NCBI GenBank assembly: GCA_003427395.1
Contig: BFEA01000720.1
Coordinates: 102,471 to 132,724, forward strand
Length of the DNA: 30,254 nt
Direction: 5' to 3'
From: Chara braunii
Lineage: Eukaryota > Streptophyta > Charophyceae > Charales > Characeae
Of the stretch, positions 1-8,975 are shown in pieces. The notes under the pieces are model-generated. The model was not told the origin of the DNA. It did no database searches and saw only the letters and a list, made by a program, of their open reading frames with translations. Each line of letters begins with the position of its first letter. Within the stretch, counting starts at the first letter, position 1. The position numbers and the translations under genes are program-made.

Positions 1-2
1 TT

Positions 3-640
3 CTCCACGCCCTCCCGCCCCATGACGCTTCATCGACGGACTCACCTTCGGATCCATGCATCACCGAACTTCTCGACGCCTACAGCGACGTGTTCGAAGG
101 CCCGCACGGAGTAGTCCCGGATCTACCCATCCGCCACGAGATCATCCTCGAGGACAGGGCTGTACCTCCGCGCGGTTGCATCTACCAAATGAGCGAGGAA
201 GAGTTAAGTGTGCTTCGGGCACAACTCGACGACCTTCTGGAGAAAGGCTGGATTCGACCTAGCTCATCGCCATACGGTGCTCCTGTTCTCTTCGTCCGGA
301 AGAAGAACAAGGACCTGCGGTTGTGCATCGATTATCGCAAACTCAACGCGCAGACGATCAGGAACGCCAGCCCTCTCCCACGCATCGACGACCTTCTCGA
401 GCGGTTGGGCGGCGCCCAGTTCTTCTCTAAGCTGGATCTCAAGTCAGGGTACCACCAACTCGAGATTCGCAAGGAGGATCGCTACAAGACCGCGTTTAAG
501 ACGCGATATGGGCATTTCGAATGGCTGGTTATGCCATTTGGCCTTACGAATGCCCCGACCACTTTCCAAGCGGCTATGACAACGGAGTTTCGACACATGC
601 TGGATCGATACATACTTATCTACCTCGACGACATCCTGGT
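3..640 (+). pseudogene. Ty3/gypsy pol, reverse transcriptase part (5' truncated)
   Basis: The frame is open to the left edge, so the element starts outside the window and protease and gag are not seen. From codon 1 at base 3 it has the usual gypsy linker ([12 protein letters not shown], then PIRHEI), then the RT core: [54 protein letters not shown], and the catalytic YLDDIL box at residue 207 (bases 621-638). The two aspartates of YLDD are present. RT copies element RNA into DNA in cytoplasmic particles. Right after YLDDILV the frame fails. The expected continuation (NRSLEEHV) is in another frame, which fits loss of 2 nt near 638-641. The copy is therefore a pseudogene, unless the shift is an assembly error. 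Confidence 0.9.
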
Positions 641-1476
641 ACAACCGGAGTTTGGAGGAGCATGTGGAACAGCTGCGCACCGTTTTGGAGCGGCTACGAC
701 AGACCAAGTACAAAGCCAACCGCGACAAGTGCGAATTCGCACGGCAGGAGCTGGAGTACTTGGGACATTATGTGACGCCGCAAGGCATCCGTCTGCTTGC
801 GGACAAGATCGAGGACCTACGAGTATGGCCCGAGCCCACCAACACCACGGACGTTCGTTCATTCATGAAATTTGCGGGCTACTATCAGCGATTCATCACC
901 GGATATTCCAGGACTGCTGCACCTATGACGAAGTTACAGTCGCCAAAGGTGCCATTCGTATTCGATGACGACGCACGCCGGTCATTCCAGGCACTTAACA
1001 CGGCTATGCTGATGGCACCCGTCCTTAGCATCTATGACCCCACACTGCCGACGCGAGTGACTACGGACGCTTCCGGCTATGGCATTAGGGCAGTCTTGGA
1101 ACAGCACGACGGCGAGGACTGGCACCCTGTGGAGTATTTCAGCCACAAAGTGCCTCCCATCAACTCGCTTGATGATGCAAGGAAGAAGGAGCTGCTCGCA
1201 TTCGTCATGGCTCTCAAGCGATGGCGGCACTTCCTCCTTGGGCGTCGTAGGTTCACATGGGTTACGGAAAACAATCCATTGACCTACTACAAGACGCAGG
1301 ATACGGTGAGCAGCACGATCGGACGATGGATGTACTTCATCGACCAGTTTGACTTCACACTGAAACATCTTCCCGACCTTTCAAATCGCGCAGCAGATGC
1401 ACTCTCGCGAAGACCTGATCTTTGCGCTAGGACACATCATGCCTTCGCATTCGACGAGGAGCTTCAGCAACACTTC
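640..1476 (+). pseudogene. Ty3/gypsy pol, RT thumb and RNase H part
   Basis: Second frame of the same pol. It opens with [16 protein letters not shown] and continues through the RT thumb ([16 protein letters not shown], then [12 protein letters not shown]) into a gypsy-type RNase H: TRVTTDASGYGIRAVLEQ, KKELLAFVMALKRWRHFLLG, and near its end LPDLSNRAADALSRRP. RNase H removes the RNA strand after minus-strand synthesis. The first Asp (TDAS), the Glu (KELLA) and the last Asp (AADALS) are visible. The position usually reading TDH reads TENN here (bases about 1264-1275), so the third acidic residue is Glu. Around 1470-1480 the frame changes again (expected continuation: PDFATLYAQL). Domain order and motif density make the family certain; activity is unlikely. 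Confidence 0.88.
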
Positions 1477-2744
1477 ATCCGGACTTCGCCACGCTGTATG
1501 CACAGCTATCTTCGGATCACCCGCCGGCCAGCCACTATCGCATTGCCGACGGGTACTTGCTCCTCCACTCGAGAGGCAAGGACTTACTATGTGTCCCACG
1601 CGACCGCCGTCTTCGAACTCGCCTCCTCGACGAGTATCATGATTCACGACTCACCGGCCATTTACGAGTCAACCGCACTATTGCACGGCTTCGACAGCGA
1701 TTCCGATGGCCTGATCTCATTACCGATGTCACTCGGTATTGCGACTCTTGCGAAGTTTGCCGACGCAGCAAGCCCCGCAACCGCAATCCCTACGGCGAGT
1801 TACGCCCGATGCCTATCCCACGGGAACGCGGTCTCTCCATTGCCATGGACGTCACCGGTCCATTCCCTCGCGACCGGCTCGGGCACGACGGCATCCTCAC
1901 GGTTGTGGACCGATTGAGTAAGTACACACGTTTTCTTCCTTGCAAGTACTACTCCACGGCTCCCGAACTGGCAAGCCTCCTGCACACCGGGTGGATTTGT
2001 GGCCACGGTGTACCAGAAGACATAGTCAGAGACCGCGACACTCGCTTCATGTCGGCATTTTGGACTGCTCTCATGCAGGAGTCCGGCACGAAGATGAAGC
2101 CAAGTTCGGCTCGGCATCCACAGACAGACGGGCAGACGGAGCGGGCACATCAAACCGCTCAAATGATGCTTCGTACGCTCGTCCGTCCGAACCAGAAAGA
2201 TTGGGTTGACCGCCTCCCCGACATCGAGTTCGCCTACAACACTTCGGTGCACCCGACGATCGGCGTGACTCCATTCGAGTTGCACCACGGTGGACGGAAA
2301 TCCCGTATCTTCGCCGACCTTCTCCTCCCTCGACCAGCCGACATTGACGCCGCTTGCTCTCCCGCTTCCGTCCGGAAGTACAGGGAATTGCTGACTCAAG
2401 CCCGCGCGAACATGCAAAAGGCTCAAGTCTGCATGCAGCAGCAAGCCAACAGGCGTCGCATGCCATGTCCCATCCGCGCCGGTGATCTGGTTTGGGTCTC
2501 CGCGGAAGAGTTTGCACTGGAACAGGATGTTTCACGCAAACTGCTTCCCAAGTGGTTTGGACCTTGGTCTGTGACAGCAGCCGCGGGCGATGAGCCCGAT
2601 GGCCCTTCATTTGTGATCAACATTCCAGAGCATCTGACGGTCCATCCAGTCTTTCACGCCTCGAAGCTGGCAACATATACACCAGCTAAGAGCGATGACT
2701 TCCCGGGCCGACGATCGCAGGACCCTCCTATGGATGGTCTTTAG
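1476..2744 (+). pseudogene. Ty3/gypsy pol, integrase part
   Basis: Third frame of the pol, running to TAG at 2742-2744. It holds the H2C2 zinc-binding domain (EYHDSRLTGHLRVN ... RYCDSCEVC) and the rve catalytic core with a complete D,D-35-E triad: AMDVTGPFPRD, VRDRDTRFMSAFW and HPQTDGQTERAHQ. The C-terminal region follows (AGDLVWVSAEEF, LPKWFGPWSV, VHPVFHASKL), which is the standard gypsy integrase end. Integrase inserts the cDNA into the host genome. All key residues are present, so this is the best-preserved part of the element. It is joined to the chromodomain tail by the in-frame TAG. The beginning is approximate because it depends on the upstream frameshift. Confidence 0.9.
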
Positions 2745-2987
2745 GAAGTTGACCGCGTCGTCACGGATCGCAAGTATGGCAGCAAGCCGCGCCAGTACAA
2801 AGTTACATTCAGAGCATGCGATCCCAACGACACTCGGTGGATTTCAGGAGCAGATTTGAAAGCATCCGCACCGCTGATCTACGCTCACTACGAGCGACAA
2901 AGGTTAGCTAAGGGACCTCCACGACCTGCCCCTCCCACCCGGACTGTGGTCCCTCCCTCAGACAGACAGCTTCGCCCTCGCAGGTAA
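2745..2987 (+). pseudogene. Chromodomain-like tail of pol after an in-frame TAG
   Basis: The integrase frame continues without shift for 80 codons after the TAG at 2742-2744 and stops at TAA 2985-2987. The reading EVDRVVTDRKYGSKPRQ, then YKVTFRACDPNDTRWISG and ADL, fits the chromodomain pattern in which a strand pair is followed by a conserved Trp and a helix. In chromoviruses this domain guides integration to particular chromatin. The aromatic residues that bind methyl-lysine are only partly recognisable. The tail ends in a basic stretch (RQLRPRR) 12 bp before the polypurine tract, as expected for the end of pol. Confidence 0.7.
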
Positions 2988-2999
2988 GCTCGGTCTTTC

Positions 3000-3012
3000 A
3001 AGGAGGGGGGGG
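3000..3012 (+). other. Polypurine tract
   Basis: AAGGAGGGGGGGG lies directly before the TG of the LTR and 12 bp after the pol stop. This is the normal site of plus-strand primer formation in LTR retrotransposons. Confidence 0.85.
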
Positions 3013-3033
3013 TGTGGCATACAGCGTAGCCAC

Positions 3034-3223
3034 ACGGGCCCTGCAGGGCCCGTCCCGGACTTTCAGCCTAAAAGCCTAGAAGTTACGGCTTACAGGCCCC
3101 GATCGTTTCAGCCTGGAAGCTTAAATACGAGGGCCTGCAGGCCCTATTCCGTTTCAGCCTATTTCTGGGCCTTTCAGGCCCAGAGTTTTTCCAGCCTGAA
3201 ACGGAGGGCCTTTTTCAGGCCCT
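3034..3223 (+). repeat. Four GGCC palindromes at the start of U3
   Basis: Perfect palindrome of 20 bp at 3034-3053 (ACGGGCCCTGCAGGGCCCGT); perfect 16 bp at 3130-3145 (AGGGCCTGCAGGCCCT); 8-bp arms with a 3-nt loop at 3165-3183; 7-bp arms with a 5-nt loop at 3205-3223. A repeated TTTCAGCCTG-like segment lies between them. They may be protein-binding sites or hairpins in U3. Confidence 0.8.
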
Positions 3224-3450
3224 AATTGTTTCGACCACCCCTAAGACTCAGGCACGAATACAGGGTTTCAGAACAGGCCAGAAATAGCCTGTTCCTCACG
3301 AGCTTGAGCAGGAGCTGCAACTGCAGTCCCTGCCTTCCTTCGGCATTGGCAAGAGCAGCCTCCTGGACTGCTCGCACAGTCAGGAGGCACCCGGTAGTAC
3401 ATAGGAAGTTCCCATGCACTTCACGGGTAGGTAGTTGTCAGTAGGCACGA

Positions 3451-3590
3451 GTAGTCTTCAGGATTCGGCCGCAGCACTCAGGAGGAACGCTGCAGTAGTC
3501 TTTAGCGCTAGGCAATAGTCTTCAGTGTTAGCTATAGTCTTCGGCGCTGGGCGCCCATAGCCATAGCAGTAGTCTTCAGCGCTGGGCGCT
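3451..3590 (+). repeat. Five degenerate copies of TAGTCTTCAGCGCTGGGC
   Basis: Copies start at about 3451, 3495, 3515, 3534 and 3569; each begins RTAGTCTT and most continue AGCGCTRGGC. Three are head-to-tail at 19-20 bp spacing. Clustered short repeats of this kind are common in LTR enhancers. The function here is inferred. Confidence 0.75.
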
Positions 3591-4178
3591 AGTAGGTGGT
3601 AGATAGTAGAGTTGGGAGAGATGCCTGGTGGAGGCCAGCGAGACTTACCTGTGGCACCATAGCTCCAGCTCCATCTTCGAGGTACCTGCATCAAGGCGCC
3701 AACTTCACAGGTTAGTACTGGACTGAGAGAGAGAGAGAGAGTTCTTCTTCCTCTTCTTCTAAATCCACAATCTCTTCTTCCCCTCTCACCACCTGACTTC
3801 TCAGTCTCAGCGGACTACTACAGAGAGAGAGTTGTGACTTGAGACTTGACGACATTGGATCCAGACTTGACATTTGGGATTCAGACATTTCGACGAGGGA
3901 CTATTTGGGCCTGTGCCGAAGACTTGGTGTTGACGACATTCCCATCTTCCCCTCCTCTTCGTCTAACCCCTTCTTCTTCATCTGTGTATGGTAGGGGCTG
4001 GCGCAGTCTTCCTGTGTGAAGCGCCAGACCCCATTCACACCATGTAACGATGATGATGATGTATGTTCAGGGCTGCATTGCAATATTGATTGTTCGGATC
4101 ACTGGTATCTAAGTCTTCCGCTGTGCTATCTTGTACTTTGTATTGAAAGGTCGGTTCTTGTTCTGGTCTGCACGGTAC

Positions 4179-4217
4179 CTGTCTCTTATACACATCTAGA
4201 TGTGTATAAGACAACAG
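4179..4217. other. Tn5/Nextera mate-pair junction adapter left in the assembly
   Basis: Bases 4179-4197 are CTGTCTCTTATACACATCT, the Tn5 mosaic end used in Nextera libraries. Bases 4198-4211 are its reverse complement AGATGTGTATAAGA, and the remainder (CAACAG) is a slightly damaged end of the canonical GACAG. The head-to-head pair is the circularisation junction of Nextera mate-pair libraries. Translated, it gives SYTHLDVYK, a peptide typical of this contamination. DNA left and right of it need not be adjacent in the genome. Confidence 0.95.
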
Positions 4218-4503
4218 GTCCTTATGGTATTGGATTCATATCCATTCTGGGGAGCGTCAGTCCAGTTCCTTTCCATCGGCAAGATAAAATTGGAATACAT
4301 GGTGAATACCCACACGCTTCCTTCCGTCTGGCCGAAGGAACCCTGACCAGCATTGATTACTCCTTATCCGGAGGATTGATTGTCAGCTTGCCCTCCACTT
4401 TTCCTCTTAGAGTCTACTGTGTCTCTGTCAGATAATACGTGTGAATCAAGAAAAGAGAGGAGTTGTCTTTGCTATTGAGATTATGATCTCAATTTGTTTT
4501 TCT
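4218..4503. other. Unassigned stretch, probably LINE 3' UTR, with a hairpin
   Basis: No gene is recognised. It follows the LINE ORF2 stop (read on -) and may be its 3' UTR. At 4474-4493 there is a perfect 8-bp stem with a 4-nt loop (ATTGAGAT, TATG, ATCTCAAT) only 10 nt beyond the stop. I see no clear poly(A) tail or target-site duplication. The left limit is the adapter, so the true LINE end may be missing. Confidence 0.4.
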
Positions 4504-5440
4504 CTAGGTCCTTGTCCTCGTGGTGTGCCACTTCCTCCAGTCCAGTCTGTTGTCCACCACGGTGGCGATCTTTCCTTGTAGAAGCCAGTCTCTTATGAAC
4601 GCCCGTTTCTTTGTTGCCCTCCTTTCTGGTCTGCCTCTCGTCGTCGATGTCACTTCCCTCCATCTGGTTCGAATCTCTGTTTCAGCCATTCTCAGCAAAA
4701 GCACCCACATTTCTTCTCTTGGCACCTCAGTTCCTCCGATCGTCTTGGTGCATCTCCTCTTCCAGATCACCCACATAGCCAGCTTTCTGAGTACATGGTA
4801 CCACACTTCCTCTCCGCCTTTGAGGTTGTTTATGTTGTTAGATAAGAGCAGGATGTTGAGGGGGGTCGTCGGTGAAGGAGGTGATGAGAAGAGGATGTTC
4901 CACAGGTTGCGCACTTTGTTCCAAATCCACGCTGCTTCCGTGCAGTACAGGAGGCAGTGGGGTACGTCTTCCGGGATGTTGTCTTTGCAGAGTTTGCACT
5001 GGTCAATGCTACTGGGGTCAATGTGCTTTCTCCTCTTGTGGAGCCACTGGTTGGTTGGCAGTGAGGCGTGCGCTATGAGCCATTGCATACTTCGGATCCT
5101 AACTGGTCTGATGGATAGGAACTTCGGCCATGGGATGGATATGGGGACAAAGGGGTCTAGGCTCAGGATTTCTCTCCACTTCCCTTGGAGTCTGGGCTCC
5201 GGGTCCGTGGTTTGTAGGCCCAGCTCATAGCCGAATTTGATGTCGTATTCGTCTATCGTTCTTGTTCTCCCTGATTCACCCTGTTTCCACACCCATTCCT
5301 TCGNGTCAAATTCTAGTTCGGAGATGCTGAGGTCCGGTCGGAAGAGTTTCCAGGGTTTGTTCTTTGACACCCTCACTTTCCTTAGTCGGAATGTCTCGAT
5401 TGTATCGCACTGGGGCTCACTGTTCCGAATTTCTGACTCG
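4504..5440 (-). pseudogene. LINE ORF2, C-terminal zf-RVT-like part
   Basis: This is the last frame of ORF2, ending with TAG at 4504-4506. It contains the block seen in plant LINE ORF2 C-termini, from SIPWPKFLSIRPVRIRSMQW through the zinc-binding pattern CKLCKDNIPEDVPHCLLYC (zf-RVT family) to AAWIWNKVRNLW and LAMWVIWKRRC. The domain is thought to help bind element RNA. The longest open piece begins at 5376 (GTG), but the same frame is readable upstream to about 5430 (TNESEIRNSEPQCDTI), where it meets the previous segment. One ambiguous base lies at 5304. It is separated from the preceding part by a frameshift, so the ORF is broken as given. Confidence 0.8.
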
Positions 5441-5830
5441 TTAGTGCTTGAGTTTGGCTATGGGGTATGAGTAGAACTTGGATAGGTATCCGGTTGGGTT
5501 GGTTCTAGCTACGAATCTGTATGCTCTTGTACGCTGTGTTTGGGATATTAGTATCTCCCAGTCCCCAGGTTTCCACGATAACTCCTCTCTTAGGAGGGGG
5601 AGCCAGTGTGTAGGGATGCTATTTTGAATCCGCGTTAAGTTTTCAGGAAGGGAATGACAACCTTTTAGGACATTGCGTAGTTCTTGAACCGTGGCCCATC
5701 GTTCTTGGTCTTCTAACCAGATGTGTCTGATCTGCCACACTCCTTTTTCTACCCAAGATAGCCAACTACGGTCCTTGGAACGAAGTGTCCATTCCGCTCC
5801 ACTGGGGTCGGAGATCCAGGATTGCAAAAT
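5441..5830 (-). pseudogene. LINE ORF2, segment between RT and zf-RVT
   Basis: Read on -, this frame carries WISDPSGAEWTLRSKDRSWL, then VEKGVWQIRHIWLEDQERW and LREELSWKPGDWEI. This is a spacer seen between the RT thumb and the zinc-binding domain in plant-type LINEs, recognisable mainly by its Trp spacing. It ends at TAA (about 5441). It takes over from the RT frame near 5815-5835 and hands on to the zf-RVT frame near 5430-5460, with a frameshift on each side. No separate function is known to me. Confidence 0.65.
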
Positions 5831-8164
5831 AGAGGTTGTCTCAGGACTTCTTCTCTGTTTCCTGGAGCGCCTTGCTTGCTTGGCATCATTCTGCGCCAGG
5901 CTTTGATGGTGGGGCTCCAATACGAACTGGCTGTTGGAGTGGGGTTTGTGACGAGTTGTGCCGGGTTTCTCCTGCGTGGTCTGACCGATTTTATTGTCCA
6001 TTCTTTTGCCATGATCCAGAATAGACCGTTCATGTTCGGGGGGGAGTTGATGGGGGCTAAGGTCCATGGGAGGAACTGTTTAGTCAGGATCTTGAGGATC
6101 CATTTCATCTGCAGCGCTATGGATTCCTGTTTGGGGTCGATGATCCCAAGGCCCCCTTCCTGTGGTTTCCTGGTGATGAGGTTCCATGCGACCCTGTTGA
6201 TGCAGGTGGTCCTGTTGGGATCGCCTGTCCACAGATACCACAGTGTGGAGAAGATAGTTGTGTTAATTAGTATTGCCCGTCCGATTATCGAAGCTTGAGC
6301 GTTTTTGCATTGGGTCAGTCGGGTGATTGCCCTAGCGATTAGGTTCTGGCCCATTCCTGGCCACACTCCTTCCTTGTTGATCACGATGCCCAGAAACCTT
6401 ATTGCTTGTTCTCCCGTAGTCCATGTCATGGTTGTGGTTGTGTCTGCTGGTTGGGGAGGGGTGTCGTCTGCTAGCCACCACCCTTCGGTTTTGTTCCAGT
6501 TGACCCTCATCTCTGACGCTAGTCTGAAGGCTTCCAATAACCTTACAAGAGCTTGGAAAGAGTTGTTATTGGCGCGGATGAGGACCGTGAGGTCGTCGGC
6601 GAACATGAGGGCGGTGGGGAGGGCAAAGTCGTGTAGCGGGTTGTGGTTTCGTTTAGTGAGGCGACCAATGGACGGGTCTTTGCGGAGGAAGGAGGCTATG
6701 GCTTCCATGATGAATAGGAATATGGGTGGGGCCAATGGGTCGCCTTGTCTGACTGATCGCGAGATTGGATAGGTGTCCGATAGGATTCTGTTGACCTGGA
6801 CTCTGCCTGTTGCGTCAGCGTACAGTATTCTGACCCAATTTCTAAAGTTTAGGCCTACCCCCATTTTCTCCATACATGAGTGTAGAAAATCCTTGTTGAC
6901 CTGGTCGTAGGCTTTCTCGAAATCGAAGAACAGGATTGCAGCTTTCATTGTTTTTTTTGTGATATTTTTTGCTGCCTCGTTTAAAGTCATCACGTTGTCC
7001 AGAATGTACCTGCCTGGGATGAAGCCTGCTTGGTCGATGTGAAAACAGTTGTTCGTTAATTTTGTGATTCTGTTTGCGAGTGCCTTGGCTAGGATTTTGT
7101 TTGGTGTAGTTAGAAGGGATATGGGTCTGAAGTTCTTCAAGTCTTCTTTGTCTCCCTTCTTGTACAGCAGTGAGACCATGCTGGTACTCAGCTCCTTTCC
7201 TAGGCCTCCTCTGTGCATGCTTTCGTTGAAGAAGTCGAGCAAATCTTCACCCAGGGTCGGCCAGAAGCAGCACCAAAATTCTTTGGAGAGACCGTCGATG
7301 CCCGGGGCTTTGTCATTTCCGATCTGGTTCAGGGCTGTGTGTAGTTCGGCCAAGGTCAGGGGTCCGTCCAGGCCTTCCGCCTGACTGGTCGAAATGGTTT
7401 TGTCGAGGTATGAGAGCATGAGTTGGCGAGCTGTTGTGTTCGCTGTGGTCGGGGGTGAGGGTGTCTTTGATTCATATAAATCTGCGTAGAATGATCTGGC
7501 TATCCTTACCATCTCGGGGCCTGTTGTTTTGGTACTTCCTGAGTCTATAGGATCTTGGAGAGCCTCTATCATGTTGTTTCTTGCGTTTGCTTTGATTTTG
7601 GAGAAGAAGAATTTTGTCATGGATTCATTAAGTGCGTAGTCTGTCATTCTCGCTCGGATCTGCAGACCTCTCAGTTCCCATCTTCTCCACTCATTCAGTT
7701 CCTCTTTGGTGTCGTCTAATAGCTCTTGGTAGAATCCGCTGGAGGCATCTTCTGCCAGGTTTTCTTCTGCGACAGCTATTGCAAATTGGAGCTCTTCTCT
7801 TCTCCTCTTGCGGTTTCTGGCGGTGTCCCGGGATTCCGCTGATACCGTCCGTGTTAAGTTTGCATAGCTGTCAATAAACCATTGGTGGCTGTTTATCTGT
7901 TTGGACTCTCGCTGCTTGTTGAAGGCCCACTTTTCTCTGAGTGCAGCAGCCATTCTTTCGGTTTTTAGGAGGGAGTTATTCATCCTAAAAAACCCCTCGC
8001 CTGTTTCCACTGGTACGTTAAAATTGAGTAGCAGTTGGATGGGCTTGTGATCTAGACCTTTGAACGCTGCTGAAGGGAGAATCTCGGCCTCTTTGACTGT
8101 GCCAAGTAAGCTCTCAGAGATGAGGAAAAAGTCTATCCTGGACAAGGATGTCCGGTTAGCTTGA
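5831..8164 (-). pseudogene. LINE ORF2, end of endonuclease and reverse transcriptase
   Basis: Central frame of ORF2 (open 8211 to 5749). It begins with the last endonuclease motifs SRIDFFLIS and LDHKPIQLL, then a long linker, then the LINE RT: KAPGIDGLSKEFW, LLYKKGDKEDLKNFRPISLL, AGFIPGRYILDN, AILFFDFEKAYDQVN, SVRQGDPLAPPIF and the catalytic LMFADDLTVLI (bases about 6591-6620). The motif order and spacing are those of L1-type non-LTR retrotransposons, which prime reverse transcription at a nick made by their own endonuclease. The catalytic Asp pair is present. The frame is entered through a 1-nt shift at an A5 run (8165-8169) and left near 5815-5835. Apart from these shifts there is no internal stop. 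Confidence 0.92.
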
Positions 8165-8854
8165 TTTTTCCTTGTCTGGGTGCAGCGCTCTGAGGGCGTC
8201 GAGGAGTTCAAACTCGGTCATCAGATTTCGAATTTGAGTACCTGCTCTTGTGGGTCCCATTAGTGATGCTCTTGCAATCCGGTCCAGGTTTGGGTTCAGG
8301 GTCGTGTTCCAGTCCCCTGCGATGATTATCGACTGTGGGTTGGGGATGAGGGTTTTGATGCTGTCGAGAAAAGTCAGTCTGTCAGACTCCGTGTTTGGTG
8401 CATATATGTTGAGTATTCGCATATCTTCCTCTTGCCACTTGATGTCCACCCAGGACCGTCTTCCTCCCTCACTGTCGCCCTCGCTGTTCAGGATCTGGCC
8501 CTCGGTAAGGATTTTGGATGTCTTCGGGACGAGTATCGTTGTTCCTTTATTGCTCTGACCTTCTTTGTTGGACCACAGTGTGAATGCGCATCCTCCTATC
8601 GTTCTTTCCATTCTCTGTTGTATCGTTGAGTGATTGTTCAAGTTTGACAAGTGGGTCTCTTGGAGGAGTATGATGTCAGGCTTGGGACGATCCTTACTTA
8701 CCAGGCCCATTCGGATGTCCCTAAGTTTGTCTTCCTCGTATAGAATGTTTCCTAGACCGTTTACGTTCCAGCTTACTATCTGGAGCCCCTTTGCGTGCCA
8801 GTTCATCCTAGGATGGTGTTCCTGCCTGTTTCTGCTTCTTTCGGGAGTCTGCAT
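8165..8854 (-). pseudogene. LINE ORF2, apurinic-like endonuclease domain
   Basis: ORF2 starts with ATG at 8854. The exonuclease-endonuclease-phosphatase (EEP) motifs follow in order: QIVSWNVNGLG, PDIILLQETHL, TILVPKTSKI, ILNIYAPNTE and IIIAGDWNTTLNPNLDR. The catalytic Glu (QET) and the Asp/Asn pair (GDWN) are visible; SRIDFF and DHKP lie just downstream in the next frame. This domain nicks the target DNA. The frame ends in a stop at 8156 just past the A5 run at 8165-8169, where it should have continued into the RT frame. A one-base homopolymer error or a real mutation explains it equally well. Confidence 0.9.
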
Positions 8855-8975
8855 AGGCCTCTGATTTTTTTATTTTATTTTTTATTTTTTTCTTCTTCGG
8901 TTAACTTCTTATCTCAGTTGTTGTTCGATTGTTTTGATTAGTGAGGTGAGTTTTGTTAGCCCTTGAGGAGGGATC
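8855..8975 (-). other. Spacer between LINE ORF1 and ORF2
   Basis: 121 nt, A-rich on the LINE sense strand (a long T/A run at 8865-8900 on +). No coding content. This is a normal spacer length for a two-ORF LINE. Confidence 0.7.

Larger units (their letters stand above)
3013..4178 (+). mobile_element. 3' LTR of the gypsy element (about 1166 bp)
   Basis: It starts TGTGGCATAC right after the polypurine tract. Its 3' part matches 13271-13609, where the LTR ends ...TTACA; here the last visible bases are ...GGTAC, so only about the final A is missing before the adapter sequence at 4179. The first 210 bp are full of GGCC palindromes, 3451-3590 holds five short direct repeats, and 3724-3741 is a GA run followed by CTT-rich sequence. 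The 5' LTR is outside the window, so target-site duplication and age cannot be judged. Confidence 0.85.

Noticed and set aside
3001-3012. G run as a G-quadruplex
   Set aside because: One uninterrupted run; better explained as the polypurine tract.
4016-4435. Open frame of 139 codons crossing the LTR end
   Set aside because: It is held open by the adapter (SYTHLDVYK) and joins unrelated sequences; not a gene.
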